Under the pieces are notes generated by a model. That model had not been told where the DNA came from. It did no database searches and saw only the letters and a list, made by a program, of their open reading frames with translations. Position numbers and translations under genes: made by a program. DNA of 24,920 nt from a virus. Positions within the stretch are counted from its first letter, which is position 1. Each line of letters starts with the position of its first letter. The stretch lies in IMG/VR virus record IMGVR_UViG_3300049855_000135, positions 1-24,920 of that record, one strand, 5' to 3'. Shown here piece after piece: positions 8,500 to 14,493 of the stretch.

Positions 8500-8532
8500 C
8501 ACGAAACCACAGGAAAGGAACTTTGCGCTAGT

Positions 8533-8673
8533 TCATTCTTTACATTGTGCCAATTCTGCCAATTTCTTTTCCTTGGTCCGACGCACCCATTTATTGATTC
8601 TGCCGGAGGTTTTCGCGCCCATGTACGTTGTACGGAATGGATGATCCGCTTTCGGTTTGTATCGGTTGCTCAC
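8533..8673 (-). CDS. Small basic protein (46 residues), unknown
   Basis: The start is GTG at 8673, overlapping the stop of the HTH gene as GTGA; the stop is TGA at 8533-8535. The product is strongly basic (Arg- and Lys-rich: RYKPKADHPF, then GRINKWVRRTKEKK) with a short helical C-terminus and one Cys. Such small basic proteins may bind nucleic acid, but no family is recognised. The four-base overlap with its neighbour, the pattern used throughout this operon, is the main support for its being a gene. Confidence 0.6.
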   Translation of the reverse strand: MSNRYKPKADHPFRTTYMGAKTSGRINKWVRRTKEKKLAELAQCKE

Positions 8674-8855
8674 TTTGTGGCATCCAATATTTGCCGGACC
8701 TTCAAAACGTCGGCATGGGAAAACCGTCGATACGTCATCCCTGGAAACACCATCGTCCGAATCTGGCCCAGTTGGGCCAATGCGTAAACGGTGTACTTCG
8801 ACCGCTTGAGAATGTCCACAGCGGCTTTGCGTGTGATCCAGACGGGGTTACTCAC
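8670..8855 (-). CDS. Small helix-turn-helix (excisionase/MerR-like) DNA-binding protein
   Basis: I place the start at GTG 8855, giving 61 residues. It has AGGAAGG nine bases upstream and overlaps the previous stop by eight bases, whereas the longer frame would need a TTG start with no ribosome-binding site. The sequence VWITRKAAVDILKRSKYTVYALAQLGQIRT, then a short turn with YRRFSHADVLKVRQIL, fits the winged-helix HTH_17 pattern of excisionase and MerR-type domains: helix, turn, recognition helix, wing, and a final helix. In phages this fold occurs in excisionases, small terminase subunits and regulators. Lying between terminase and scaffold, a small-terminase-like DNA recognition role or late-gene control is possible; I cannot decide between them. 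Confidence 0.7.
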   Translation of the reverse strand: MSNPVWITRKAAVDILKRSKYTVYALAQLGQIRTMVFPGMTYRRFSHADVLKVRQILDATK

Positions 8856-9252
8856 CTTGTGCCGCCTTCCTGATTTTGACTCCAGCATCGGCCCATTGGT
8901 CAATGCGGACGATCAAATTGCGAAGTGTGGCTAGTCGTTCCTTGAGTCCGACAGGATCACAGGAAGGATCGTCCACAGTCTCAATCATCTCAGCCTGATA
9001 TCTGGCGATAACCTCCTGCATGGCTTTCTGGCCTTGCGTGTTGTCCATGTCAAGGATCGCCAAGGCAAGATCGTGGTCATCCATAGACGGATCGCGCACG
9101 ACGAGCGTTCGCGGTTTTGGCGGTTCCGACGAAAAATCAGGCTCAGTCGCCTCGATCTCGTCTAGTCGCTTGCGACTCAGCCAGCAGGCGACCATTGCTC
9201 CTCCACACAGGAAACTTATCACCAGCAGAAAGACCACTTCTCCGTCACTCAT
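8848..9252 (-). CDS. Small membrane-anchored protein downstream of terminase
   Basis: This 134-residue protein starts at the ATG at 9252 with a strong AAGGAG site, and its upstream region overlaps the end of the terminase gene. Residues 6-24 form one hydrophobic helix (VVFLLVISFLCGGAMVACW) followed by SRKR, the usual pattern of a membrane anchor with a cytoplasmic positive charge after it. The rest is soluble and acidic, with a helical segment (LALAILDMDNTQGQKAMQEV) and a C-terminal helix. No family is recognised. Lysis accessory, membrane tether or virion-assembly factor are all possible. Confidence 0.7.
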   Translation of the reverse strand: MSDGEVVFLLVISFLCGGAMVACWLSRKRLDEIEATEPDFSSEPPKPRTLVVRDPSMDDHDLALAILDMDNTQGQKAMQEVIARYQAEMIETVDDPSCDPVGLKERLATLRNLIVRIDQWADAGVKIRKAAQGE

Positions 9253-9264
9253 GCGTTCTCCTTT

Positions 9265-11199
9265 TTAGTAACAACCCCGTCCAGCAGACACAACATCCTC
9301 TTGTTTCTGATACCCAAATCCAAGAAGAAACCAATACCTCAGCAGATCAATAAAGTCTTTCGTGGCTCCCGTGGTCCCGCCCTCGCCGGTCCAGTTGCGA
9401 AGAGCGAAGATCGTATTCTTGCACGATTCAGCGATGCGTAGCCGTGGCCGGTTCATTACGGATAGCGGTTTATTCCGGTCGAAGTACAGGGCCGAGTTAA
9501 TCATCCCGACTCCCTCCTGAATCGACAACTTCACTCCACCAGATACAGTCGGAGAGAAGTGGAAACCAATGTCCGCGCACTCCTCTAGGGTAGTCGTCGC
9601 TCCGTCCATGCCGACGTGCTTTGCCCCACCAAACCGAGAATCCATGAACCGCTCCCGCACCATGAACTTCGCCTTCGCACCGGGATACATCGACGGGTCC
9701 ATCCACTTCTCCACCATCGACTCCATGGCCCCTTCCGTGGCCTCGCTCCAGCCCTCCAGATAGGCCGCATGAGACTTGTACTGCATGAGGCCCCACCCGA
9801 GCGACTTCTGGGCTGGCCCCTTTTCTCCGTCCGGCTTCGTTGTAGACACCAAGGCCCAGTCGCCAAGAACGCCATACCCCGGCACTAGGTGGATGGCAGA
9901 CGGAAACTCTCCACAGACGTAATCGCCGTCAGGACATGACAGAATGTAAATCCAGCACCAGTTCCGGGCACCGGCAGGATCGCAGATCATGTATCGGTCG
10001 CCCTTCTCGGGGATCGCGGAGTCAGGAACGACATGAATGTCCTCACTGAATAGCGGAAATTGCTGCATCTGTGCCCGTGTAGCGAATCCGTAGAACCGCT
10101 CCTTGATGAACTCCTCGCCGGAGCCAAGAGCCGTTTCCATGACGTTCAGGGGCTTCCCGTGAGGGTTGTCCGCCGAATGAAAGAACACCACAGCCCTCTT
10201 GCCCTCAGCGTCGGCACACTTCATTACCCGAGGGACCGTGTCAAATTGCCGCTTTCCACAGAATTCAGAGATCATGAGTTCGTGATCGAGTATTCGCTTT
10301 ATCAGATCCTCCGGCACCGACGACCGGACAGACGATGCACCGGCATCCCGCTTGTACAGCTCTGACAACAGTGTCTTGAAGTCCTTGGGATCGAGGCCCA
10401 ATGCAGCCCCCTTGTCAGGCTCCATGCCGTCTTTCGGCAGGAGGTAGGCACGGGAATTCATCACCGTCTTAGCTCCGTCATGGAACATCTTCACGGAATC
10501 CGAGTACCCATCCACAGGTGTGAAGGGTTGGAGGACCGTCCCGGCGAAGTCATTGACACGAAGCTCCAAGGTCTTGATCCAAGAGGCGGGGCACCTCTCA
10601 TCGGCCACAATCAGATGGACCATGCCGCCCTCCGGTTCGGCCTGATTGTAGGTCATGAAGGAGCAGTACGACCGATTCGACAGAGTAAACTTCCCCTGGG
10701 CGAAGCCGGTTTGATCCTTCCAAACGATATACTCGTTACGGCGACGAGTATCTTTGCCCGGTCGAATTTCTTCCGGCATGAGCTTCCACATGAGGCGCTG
10801 TTGATCTTCCATCGACCGCCGATCATTCTCGTGCATCATCCAGACGTATTGCTCCGGCCCGTCTAAGAGTTGCCGCCACGACCGCCTTGCCCCGTACTCC
10901 GACTTACCGCCACGATTTCCCCCGTTTATCATCAATGTGGTTACTCGATGCTGAAACCCAAGCGCAGCCTGAACCTCCCGAGCCAAACCCGTATCGACCC
11001 ATCGGAACTCCACGATGCAGTCGCAGAGCTTCCATGTCGGCGGCTCCCACCCGTAGCGAAGCGGATCGCCCTTCTCCTTGGCAATCACAGTCTCCCTGTG
11101 CTTCATAAGTTCAAGCCATGCCTCCGGAGCCATAAGAGCAGCTTCGTCGGGTGATGGGACTCGCCATACAGGGTGAGGAGTTGGGATGAAGTCGGGCAT
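9265..11199 (-). CDS. Terminase large subunit (packaging ATPase and nuclease)
   Basis: The ATG at 11199 overlaps the previous stop as TAATG and gives 644 residues; a GTG 33 bases upstream is a poorer choice. The N-terminal ATPase has a Walker A-like NGGNRGGKS (residues about 92-100) and a Walker B MVHLIVADE (about 193-201, ending in the catalytic Glu). The nuclease half begins with MICDPAGARNW (Asp about 407), the first acidic residue of the RNase H-like fold, and ends with KDFIDLLRYW near residue 625, where the last Asp is expected. The enzyme pumps DNA into the prohead through the portal and cuts it. Cys- and Met-rich segments occur but the key motifs are intact. No separate small subunit is identified with certainty; the nearby HTH gene is a candidate. 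Confidence 0.93.
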   Translation of the reverse strand: MPDFIPTPHPVWRVPSPDEAALMAPEAWLELMKHRETVIAKEKGDPLRYGWEPPTWKLCDCIVEFRWVDTGLAREVQAALGFQHRVTTLMINGGNRGGKSEYGARRSWRQLLDGPEQYVWMMHENDRRSMEDQQRLMWKLMPEEIRPGKDTRRRNEYIVWKDQTGFAQGKFTLSNRSYCSFMTYNQAEPEGGMVHLIVADERCPASWIKTLELRVNDFAGTVLQPFTPVDGYSDSVKMFHDGAKTVMNSRAYLLPKDGMEPDKGAALGLDPKDFKTLLSELYKRDAGASSVRSSVPEDLIKRILDHELMISEFCGKRQFDTVPRVMKCADAEGKRAVVFFHSADNPHGKPLNVMETALGSGEEFIKERFYGFATRAQMQQFPLFSEDIHVVPDSAIPEKGDRYMICDPAGARNWCWIYILSCPDGDYVCGEFPSAIHLVPGYGVLGDWALVSTTKPDGEKGPAQKSLGWGLMQYKSHAAYLEGWSEATEGAMESMVEKWMDPSMYPGAKAKFMVRERFMDSRFGGAKHVGMDGATTTLEECADIGFHFSPTVSGGVKLSIQEGVGMINSALYFDRNKPLSVMNRPRLRIAESCKNTIFALRNWTGEGGTTGATKDFIDLLRYWFLLGFGYQKQEDVVSAGRGCY

Positions 11200-11372
11200 T
11201 AGCGGGCAAGCCCTCTTATGTACTTCCTGCACCTCTCACACGTCACCCGCTTGGGGTCCGTTGTCCATTGGGCTTGTGCGCTTATGGCCGTAATCTTGTT
11301 GAAGCACAGGGCTGACACTGCCCCGGTAGGCGTAGGGGTTGCCGCTGCCATGTGGGTTAGGGGGTGGGTCAT
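11199..11372 (-). CDS. Small protein with a CxxC pair, unknown
   Basis: The ATG at 11372 overlaps the previous stop as ATGA and gives 57 residues. The longer frame upstream has no matching signal. The C-terminal half has ALCFNKITAISAQAQW, then RVTCERCRKYIRGL with Cys-Glu-Arg-Cys, a pattern often seen in small phage proteins with a zinc-knuckle-like turn. It overlaps the terminase start, so the two are probably translated together. The function is unknown. Confidence 0.65.
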   Translation of the reverse strand: MTHPLTHMAAATPTPTGAVSALCFNKITAISAQAQWTTDPKRVTCERCRKYIRGLAR

Positions 11373-11773
11373 TTCTCCACCCCGCAATCCGTTGTCAGAA
11401 TCAGGCCGTTGGTCTGAAACCAATACCCATTCATAGGGAATACAAAGTTCGTTATCCCACCCCAAGGCATCCCGTTGGTGTACGTGAATGGCATGGGGTC
11501 AAACTTCCAGCCATAGGGGTTGCCTTGCTGGCACTTGCAGGAGGGGCGGGATTCAAGTGTCCTGACCCTTTCGGATAGCTTGGTGAATCGAGTGAACTCG
11601 AACTCGTCATTAGAGTCCATGCGCTTGCTGGATTGTTCGTGTAGCCAGTATACGTATCGGTCTTGCCTTTCGAGACGCGATTCATACTCATCCCCCTGCC
11701 GGATCACCCTTAACCCAAGGCACCCCACGTACAGGCACAGCGCGTAGAGCATGAGGCGGTCGGGGGTTGTCAT
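11369..11773 (-). CDS. Membrane-anchored coiled-coil protein, possible lysis accessory
   Basis: The ATG at 11773 (start MTTPDRL) has AAGGA about ten bases upstream and overlaps the previous stop as ATGA, giving 134 residues. Residues 8-25 form one hydrophobic helix (MLYALCLYVGCLGLRVI). A charged coiled coil follows (RLERQDRYVYWLHEQSSKR to about residue 75) and then a Gly/Pro/Asn-rich C-terminus with repeated TNG. One membrane helix plus a coiled coil in the periplasm resembles an inner-membrane spanin, but the length and C-terminus are unusual and no partner is obvious, so this is only a suggestion. Its first 17 bases match those of two other genes here. Confidence 0.6.
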   Translation of the reverse strand: MTTPDRLMLYALCLYVGCLGLRVIRQGDEYESRLERQDRYVYWLHEQSSKRMDSNDEFEFTRFTKLSERVRTLESRPSCKCQQGNPYGWKFDPMPFTYTNGMPWGGITNFVFPMNGYWFQTNGLILTTDCGVEK

Positions 11774-11886
11774 TTGAAGATGATCCTTATTGCTTGAATG
11801 CAGCATATGAATGTTGTGCTAAGTAGGATTGCCACTGTTACACCGTCGATTGCTTTTATTAACGCCAGCGCATCTGTGTGGGTCAT
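11770..11886 (-). CDS. Tiny membrane protein (38 residues), holin-like size
   Basis: The start is the ATG at 11886, preceded by a good GGAGGT site seven bases upstream, and the gene overlaps its neighbours by ATGA on both sides (stop TGA at 11770-11772). The product has a single hydrophobic helix at about residues 15-35 (GVTVAILLSTTFICCIQAIR) with a charged N-terminal segment. It is too short for a standard class I holin but has the shape of a small class III-like holin or a membrane micropeptide. The strong ribosome-binding site and dual overlaps make it a real gene; the role is not known. Confidence 0.65.
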   Translation of the reverse strand: MTHTDALALIKAIDGVTVAILLSTTFICCIQAIRIIFK

Positions 11887-12128
11887 TCCACCACCTCCAT
11901 CAACTCCGCCACGAGCCTATCCGCCGCCTGCTCAACGGCGAGCTTGGCTTCGGCAATGGATTTGTACGCCCCACAAAACACACCTAGCACATGGCCGTGA
12001 TAGCGTGGGGACGGTGGACAGCCTTGTAGATGTTTGTACACATCACCAGCAGAGGACAGAGACTCACCATCCCCGTCATCTTCCCACACCACCGGCCTGC
12101 GCCGGTACAGACGGTCGGGGGTTGTCAT
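11883..12128 (-). CDS. Small orphan protein, intact copy of a duplicated gene
   Basis: This 81-residue protein starts at the ATG at 12128 with a near-perfect AAGGAGG site six bases away and overlaps its neighbour as ATGA. The N-terminus is MTTPDRLYRRRPVVWE, followed by an acidic Gly/Asp stretch, then a middle with GHVLGVFCGAYKSI. The C-terminal helix EAKLAVEQAADRLVAELMEVV looks like a small interaction or coiled-coil helix. Remnants of the same gene occur at 13839-13895 (N-terminus) and 12920-13072 (C-terminus), so this copy shows the likely original form. No family is recognised. Confidence 0.7.
   Translation of the reverse strand: MTTPDRLYRRRPVVWEDDGDGESLSSAGDVYKHLQGCPPSPRYHGHVLGVFCGAYKSIAEAKLAVEQAADRLVAELMEVVE
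11890..11953. repeat. Copy 1 of a 64-bp repeat coding for a shared C-terminal helix
   Basis: This 64-bp stretch is matched at 12927-12990 with only two differences (62 of 64). In both it is the 3' end of a minus-strand gene and encodes EAKLAVEQAADRLV(A/S)ELMEVV. Confidence 0.8.
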
Positions 12129-12226
12129 GCATCCCTCCTTACCGCGACTGGATTTGAATTAGGGTCCCATGAGAATATCGCAGTAGGTTTTTCCTTCATG
12201 GCCCGCTTTATGGATTGAGTGGCACT
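12083..12226. repeat. Copy 1 of a 144-bp repeat
   Basis: It is identical to 13850-13993 except for one base (position 12209, T against C). It contains the last two-thirds of the 65-residue gene, the AAGGAGG ribosome-binding site, and the first 16 codons of the next gene. A hairpin ACCGGC-CTGC-GCCGGT (12091-12106) lies eight bases inside its end. Confidence 0.85.
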
Positions 12227-12322
12227 GTATCGGTTTGAATAATACGTCACTTCTCCGATTGGCAGATTTAACAAGCCGCAGCGAAGTCGCCCAAGGTATT
12301 TCGTGAAATTATTATCGCTCAT
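12125..12322 (-). CDS. Small duplicated protein, copy 1
   Basis: A 65-residue protein from the ATG at 12322, overlapping its neighbours as ATGA at both ends. It contains FTKYLGRLRCGLLNLPIGEV, then YYSNRYSATQSIKRAMKEK, then FSWDPNSNPVAVRRDA. The second copy at 13892-14089 differs mainly in the first 35 residues, while the last 32 residues are nearly identical. A basic, Arg-rich, mixed alpha/beta peptide of this size may bind nucleic acid or protein, but no family is recognised. Confidence 0.7.
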   Translation of the reverse strand: MSDNNFTKYLGRLRCGLLNLPIGEVTYYSNRYSATQSIKRAMKEKPTAIFSWDPNSNPVAVRRDA

Positions 12323-12612
12323 TCGTTCTCCCTACAGCTTCCGTCACACCACTGAAAACAGTCCTCACAAAACTGGATATCACGAAAGCCCATGATGATC
12401 TCATGGCGTAGCTTCCACTTGGCTTCTTGATTGCCATCTGGCGGAAAGCAAATGAACTTTGCCACTAGCTCAAATACGGCGCGATGCTCGTTCACCACAT
12501 CGTCTTGCGTCCTTGCTTCGTAGATACGATTTATGTCCATCTTCTTGATGGTTTCTTCCAGCTCACGGATTCGCCCAACCGCCCATTCCAAGTTCTGTTG
12601 CTCGTTGATCAT
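12319..12612 (-). CDS. Small orphan protein with C-terminal Cys cluster
   Basis: This 97-residue protein starts at the ATG at 12612 with AAGGATAA upstream. The N-terminal helix is coiled-coil-like (NLEWAVGRIRELEETIKKMD). The middle is mixed, and the end has CEDCFQWCDGSC, a pattern of four Cys that could bind zinc. It overlaps the next gene as ATGA. No family is recognised. Confidence 0.68.
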   Translation of the reverse strand: MINEQQNLEWAVGRIRELEETIKKMDINRIYEARTQDDVVNEHRAVFELVAKFICFPPDGNQEAKWKLRHEIIMGFRDIQFCEDCFQWCDGSCRENE

Positions 12613-12795
12613 TTATCCTTTATCCTTCTTCCTTCCCGCCCGGATTTCCCGGCGCACTCGCCTGACTTCACATCGAACTTCTTCGGCAGTCCAGATGACG
12701 CAGGCTTTCCATGCCTTGTCTTTCCAGTTGATTACCTGTAGGCCGTGACAGAACTTGTCAATCCTCCGCAGGGCAGCGGGTAGGGTTGTGGTCAT
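12613..12795 (-). CDS. Small basic protein (60 residues), unknown
   Basis: The start is the ATG at 12795, overlapping the upstream stop as ATGA. The sequence starts with MTTTLPAALRRIDKF, has a short aromatic/basic stretch (INWKDKAWKACVIW), and ends in a strongly basic helix (RCEVRRVRREIRAGRKKDKG). A nucleic-acid-binding role is conceivable, but nothing specific is recognised. Confidence 0.6.
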   Translation of the reverse strand: MTTTLPAALRRIDKFCHGLQVINWKDKAWKACVIWTAEEVRCEVRRVRREIRAGRKKDKG

Positions 12796-12923
12796 GGCAA
12801 ATCACCTTCAATCACCACTTCGCGGTATCTGAATCTCCAAAGCTCTGCCCTTTTGTAACACGCAAGGTAAGCCCATACCCAAAACCGCATCATTATTTTT
12901 GCCTGCGTAATCATAAGCCTCAC
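12792..12923 (-). CDS. Tiny aromatic/basic ORF (43 residues), tentative
   Basis: The GTG at 12923 overlaps the stop of the previous gene (GTGA), and the stop overlaps the next start as ATGA. The product (start MRLMITQAKIMMRFWVWAYL) has a hydrophobic/aromatic N-terminal half and a basic end. An internal ATG at the fourth codon is an alternative start. Overlaps on both sides support it, but no homology can be judged. Confidence 0.5.
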   Translation of the reverse strand: MRLMITQAKIMMRFWVWAYLACYKRAELWRFRYREVVIEGDLP

Positions 12924-13072
12924 GTTACCACCTCCATCAACTCCGACACCAGCCTATCCGCCGCCTGCTCAACGGCGAGCTTGGCTTCGGGAACATTATC
13001 AAATCGTTCGCGTATTTCCTGCGCCATCAAAAACGGATCGGGACGAAGACATGGCCCATTAAAGTCATTCAT
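12920..13072 (-). CDS. Small gene carrying the C-terminal module of the duplicated gene (50 residues)
   Basis: The ATG at 13072 overlaps the stop of the PAPS-reductase-like gene as ATGA, and the stop is TGA at 12920-12922. Residues 1-28 (start MNDFNGPCLRPDP) are not found elsewhere in the window. Residues 29-49 (EAKLAVEQAADRLVSELMEV) are almost identical to the end of the 81-residue protein at 11883-12128. The gene thus looks like a fusion of new N-terminal sequence to the surviving C-terminal half of a second copy of that gene. Confidence 0.65.
   Translation of the reverse strand: MNDFNGPCLRPDPFLMAQEIRERFDNVPEAKLAVEQAADRLVSELMEVVT
12927..12990. repeat. Copy 2 of a 64-bp repeat coding for a shared C-terminal helix
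   Basis: It matches 11890-11953 at 62 of 64 positions. It lies at the end of the 50-residue gene, on the far side of the PAPS-reductase-like gene from the 144-bp repeat copy at 13850-13993. Confidence 0.8.
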
Positions 13073-13842
13073 ATAAAACATTCTCCGTTTGGACAGCTTC
13101 CAGAAAACAGGTCGTCAGGTTTGGTTAAATCAGCCGCCGCCAGTGGCTTTATTTTGCTGTGTAAAAACGCATGAGGATCGCTAATCCTAATCACCGAATC
13201 CAGCGTAAGTGCTGCCTCGTACTTCGCCGGCCAGCGATTTTTCACCTCTGCCCATTCACTGTCTGATTGATTGGGACACATGTAGCACCTTGACCTTGGC
13301 GGTGTGGGCCATCCCATGTCTATAACGGACTGAATGGCGTCCTGTCGCTTTAGGCGCAATTCAACCAATGGGAATCTGACCAATCCGGCCTTGTAGTCCT
13401 TACCCTCCATCATTCGGTTATATCGTCGAGGCTCGTCGAACGAGAATCCAATCCATTTAACCCATGATCCTTTTTTGACTCCATGAACACGCTTTAACCA
13501 TCTCTCGATTGGTCTCACTTTCCACTCGTTGGTGCAGAAATTTGACAACTTTGACGGATTCCCTGTTTGATTGCTGAATGCCGGTATCAACAAAGACCCG
13601 CTCGCGTGGAATACACCGGACGCGCTATCGCTTACCCACTGCGGCCCAACCCTGTGAACAACTAGGCCAATCTTGTCAAGAGCAGGCGCAACTACAGAAT
13701 CCATGTACTCCCATGTTGACGGGGCCTCCCTGCCCGTGTCTGCGATGACTATGAAATCTGGACGCGGCAGCTTGCCTTGAATAATCAAGGCTGCTATCGC
13801 GCTGGACTGTGTCCCGCCGCCTGATGAAAATACCTGAATCAT
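13069..13842 (-). CDS. PAPS-reductase/adenine nucleotide alpha-hydrolase family PP-loop protein
   Basis: The start is the ATG at 13842 (257 residues), overlapping a short upstream ORF as ATGA with GGGAGGGG upstream; the longer frame only reads the repeat region. A PP-loop SSGGGTQSSA occurs at residues 6-15, followed by IVIADTGREAPSTWEYM (31-47) and NFCTNEWKVRPIERWL (101-116), all typical of PAPS-reductase-like enzymes that bind an adenine nucleotide. C-terminal Cys pairs at 186/189 (CYMC) and 250/255 could bind metal or an Fe-S cluster. True sulfate assimilation is unlikely in a phage. DNA phosphorothioation-type (DndC-like) chemistry, another nucleotide modification, or sulfur transfer are the more reasonable roles. 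The gene sits inside a split duplicated gene, so it looks like an acquired cargo gene. Confidence 0.85.
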   Translation of the reverse strand: MIQVFSSGGGTQSSAIAALIIQGKLPRPDFIVIADTGREAPSTWEYMDSVVAPALDKIGLVVHRVGPQWVSDSASGVFHASGSLLIPAFSNQTGNPSKLSNFCTNEWKVRPIERWLKRVHGVKKGSWVKWIGFSFDEPRRYNRMMEGKDYKAGLVRFPLVELRLKRQDAIQSVIDMGWPTPPRSRCYMCPNQSDSEWAEVKNRWPAKYEAALTLDSVIRISDPHAFLHSKIKPLAAADLTKPDDLFSGSCPNGECFI

Positions 13843-13895
13843 TGCCCCTCCCACACCACCGGCCTGCGCCGGTACAGACGGTCGGGGGTTGTCAT
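13839..13895 (-). pseudogene. N-terminal remnant of the duplicated 81-residue gene (18 codons)
   Basis: From the ATG at 13895 it reads MTTPDRLYRRRPVVWE, exactly as the gene at 11883-12128, then GQ and a stop where similarity ends (at 13850). It keeps the strong AAGGAGG site. Its stop overlaps the start of the PAPS-reductase-like gene as ATGA, so the remnant may now serve as a short leader that couples translation into that gene. Confidence 0.7.
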
Positions 13896-13993
13896 GCATC
13901 CCTCCTTACCGCGACTGGATTTGAATTAGGGTCCCATGAGAATATCGCAGTAGGTTTTTCCTTCATGGCCCGCTTCATGGATTGAGTGGCACT
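13850..13993. repeat. Copy 2 of a 144-bp repeat
   Basis: It is identical to 12083-12226 except for one base. On one side it ends inside the second 65-residue gene; on the other it ends exactly where the short remnant ORF turns into the start region of the PAPS-reductase-like gene. A hairpin ACCGGC-CTGC-GCCGGT (13858-13873) lies near that breakpoint. Confidence 0.85.
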
Positions 13994-14089
13994 TTGCCTC
14001 GATGAATAATGCGCTACGCTTCCAATCGGCATATCTACCAATCGAATACTAAGGCGACCAATTAACTTCTTGAAGTTATACTCTTTCAT
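13892..14089 (-). CDS. Small duplicated protein, copy 2
   Basis: The ATG at 14089 has AAGGAGG six bases upstream and overlaps the previous stop as ATGA, giving 65 residues; the long upstream frame is spurious. The first half (MKEYNFKKLIGRLSIRLVDM) is related to, but diverged from, the copy at 12125-12322. From the ATQSMKRAMKEK region on, the two are almost identical in DNA. Recent gene conversion or duplication of the 3' half is the simplest reading. Function is unknown. Confidence 0.7.
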   Translation of the reverse strand: MKEYNFKKLIGRLSIRLVDMPIGSVAHYSSRQSATQSMKRAMKEKPTAIFSWDPNSNPVAVRRDA

Positions 14090-14493
14090 GCATCCTCCTT
14101 CTTTGTTTCCTTCCGCCCTTGCCCCTCGCTCACGTTGGACTGAGCTGGGGAGATGGCTTTGGTGCATTCGTCTCGCACTATTCCGATAGCCGCACGGAGA
14201 CACGTTTCGCTGGGCAGCAACGTGCGGTGGATTAGCAGCATTCTCCACTCGTTGATTGACCCCTCGGCTATCCGCCCGATCTTTTCCAGACTCTGCCGCA
14301 GCCTGTCCCTCTCCGCCTGCACCGCTGCCAGTTGGGTGGCGAGGGTGTAGATGCTCTCGGACAATATCCGGTAAAACTTCATAGTGCCTTCGTCGGCAAT
14401 ATAACTCATCGTCGTATGGAGTTTTAGTGATGTATCCATGCCGTCTGATGGATTGCACGCCTCCACGATCCGATCCAATTCAGTCTTATTCAT
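14086..14493 (-). CDS. Coiled-coil orphan protein
   Basis: This 135-residue protein starts at the ATG at 14493 and overlaps genes on both sides. The central region (IYTLATQLAAVQAERDRLRQ to GRIAEG) is a clear coiled coil. The end is charged and Lys-rich (KETKKEDA). No family is recognised; a small regulator or assembly factor is possible. Confidence 0.65.
   Translation of the reverse strand: MNKTELDRIVEACNPSDGMDTSLKLHTTMSYIADEGTMKFYRILSESIYTLATQLAAVQAERDRLRQSLEKIGRIAEGSINEWRMLLIHRTLLPSETCLRAAIGIVRDECTKAISPAQSNVSEGQGRKETKKEDA

Noticed and set aside
13842-13899. A longer start for the PAPS-reductase-like gene at 13899
   Set aside because: The extra 19 residues are an alternative frame of the 144-bp repeat that codes MTTPDRLYRRR in another frame; the ATG at 13842 has its own strong site and an ATGA overlap.
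13892-14458. A 188-codon frame covering the second 65-residue gene
   Set aside because: Only the last 65 codons have a ribosome-binding site, an ATGA overlap and a paralogue; the upstream part is out-of-frame sequence of the coiled-coil gene at 14086-14493.
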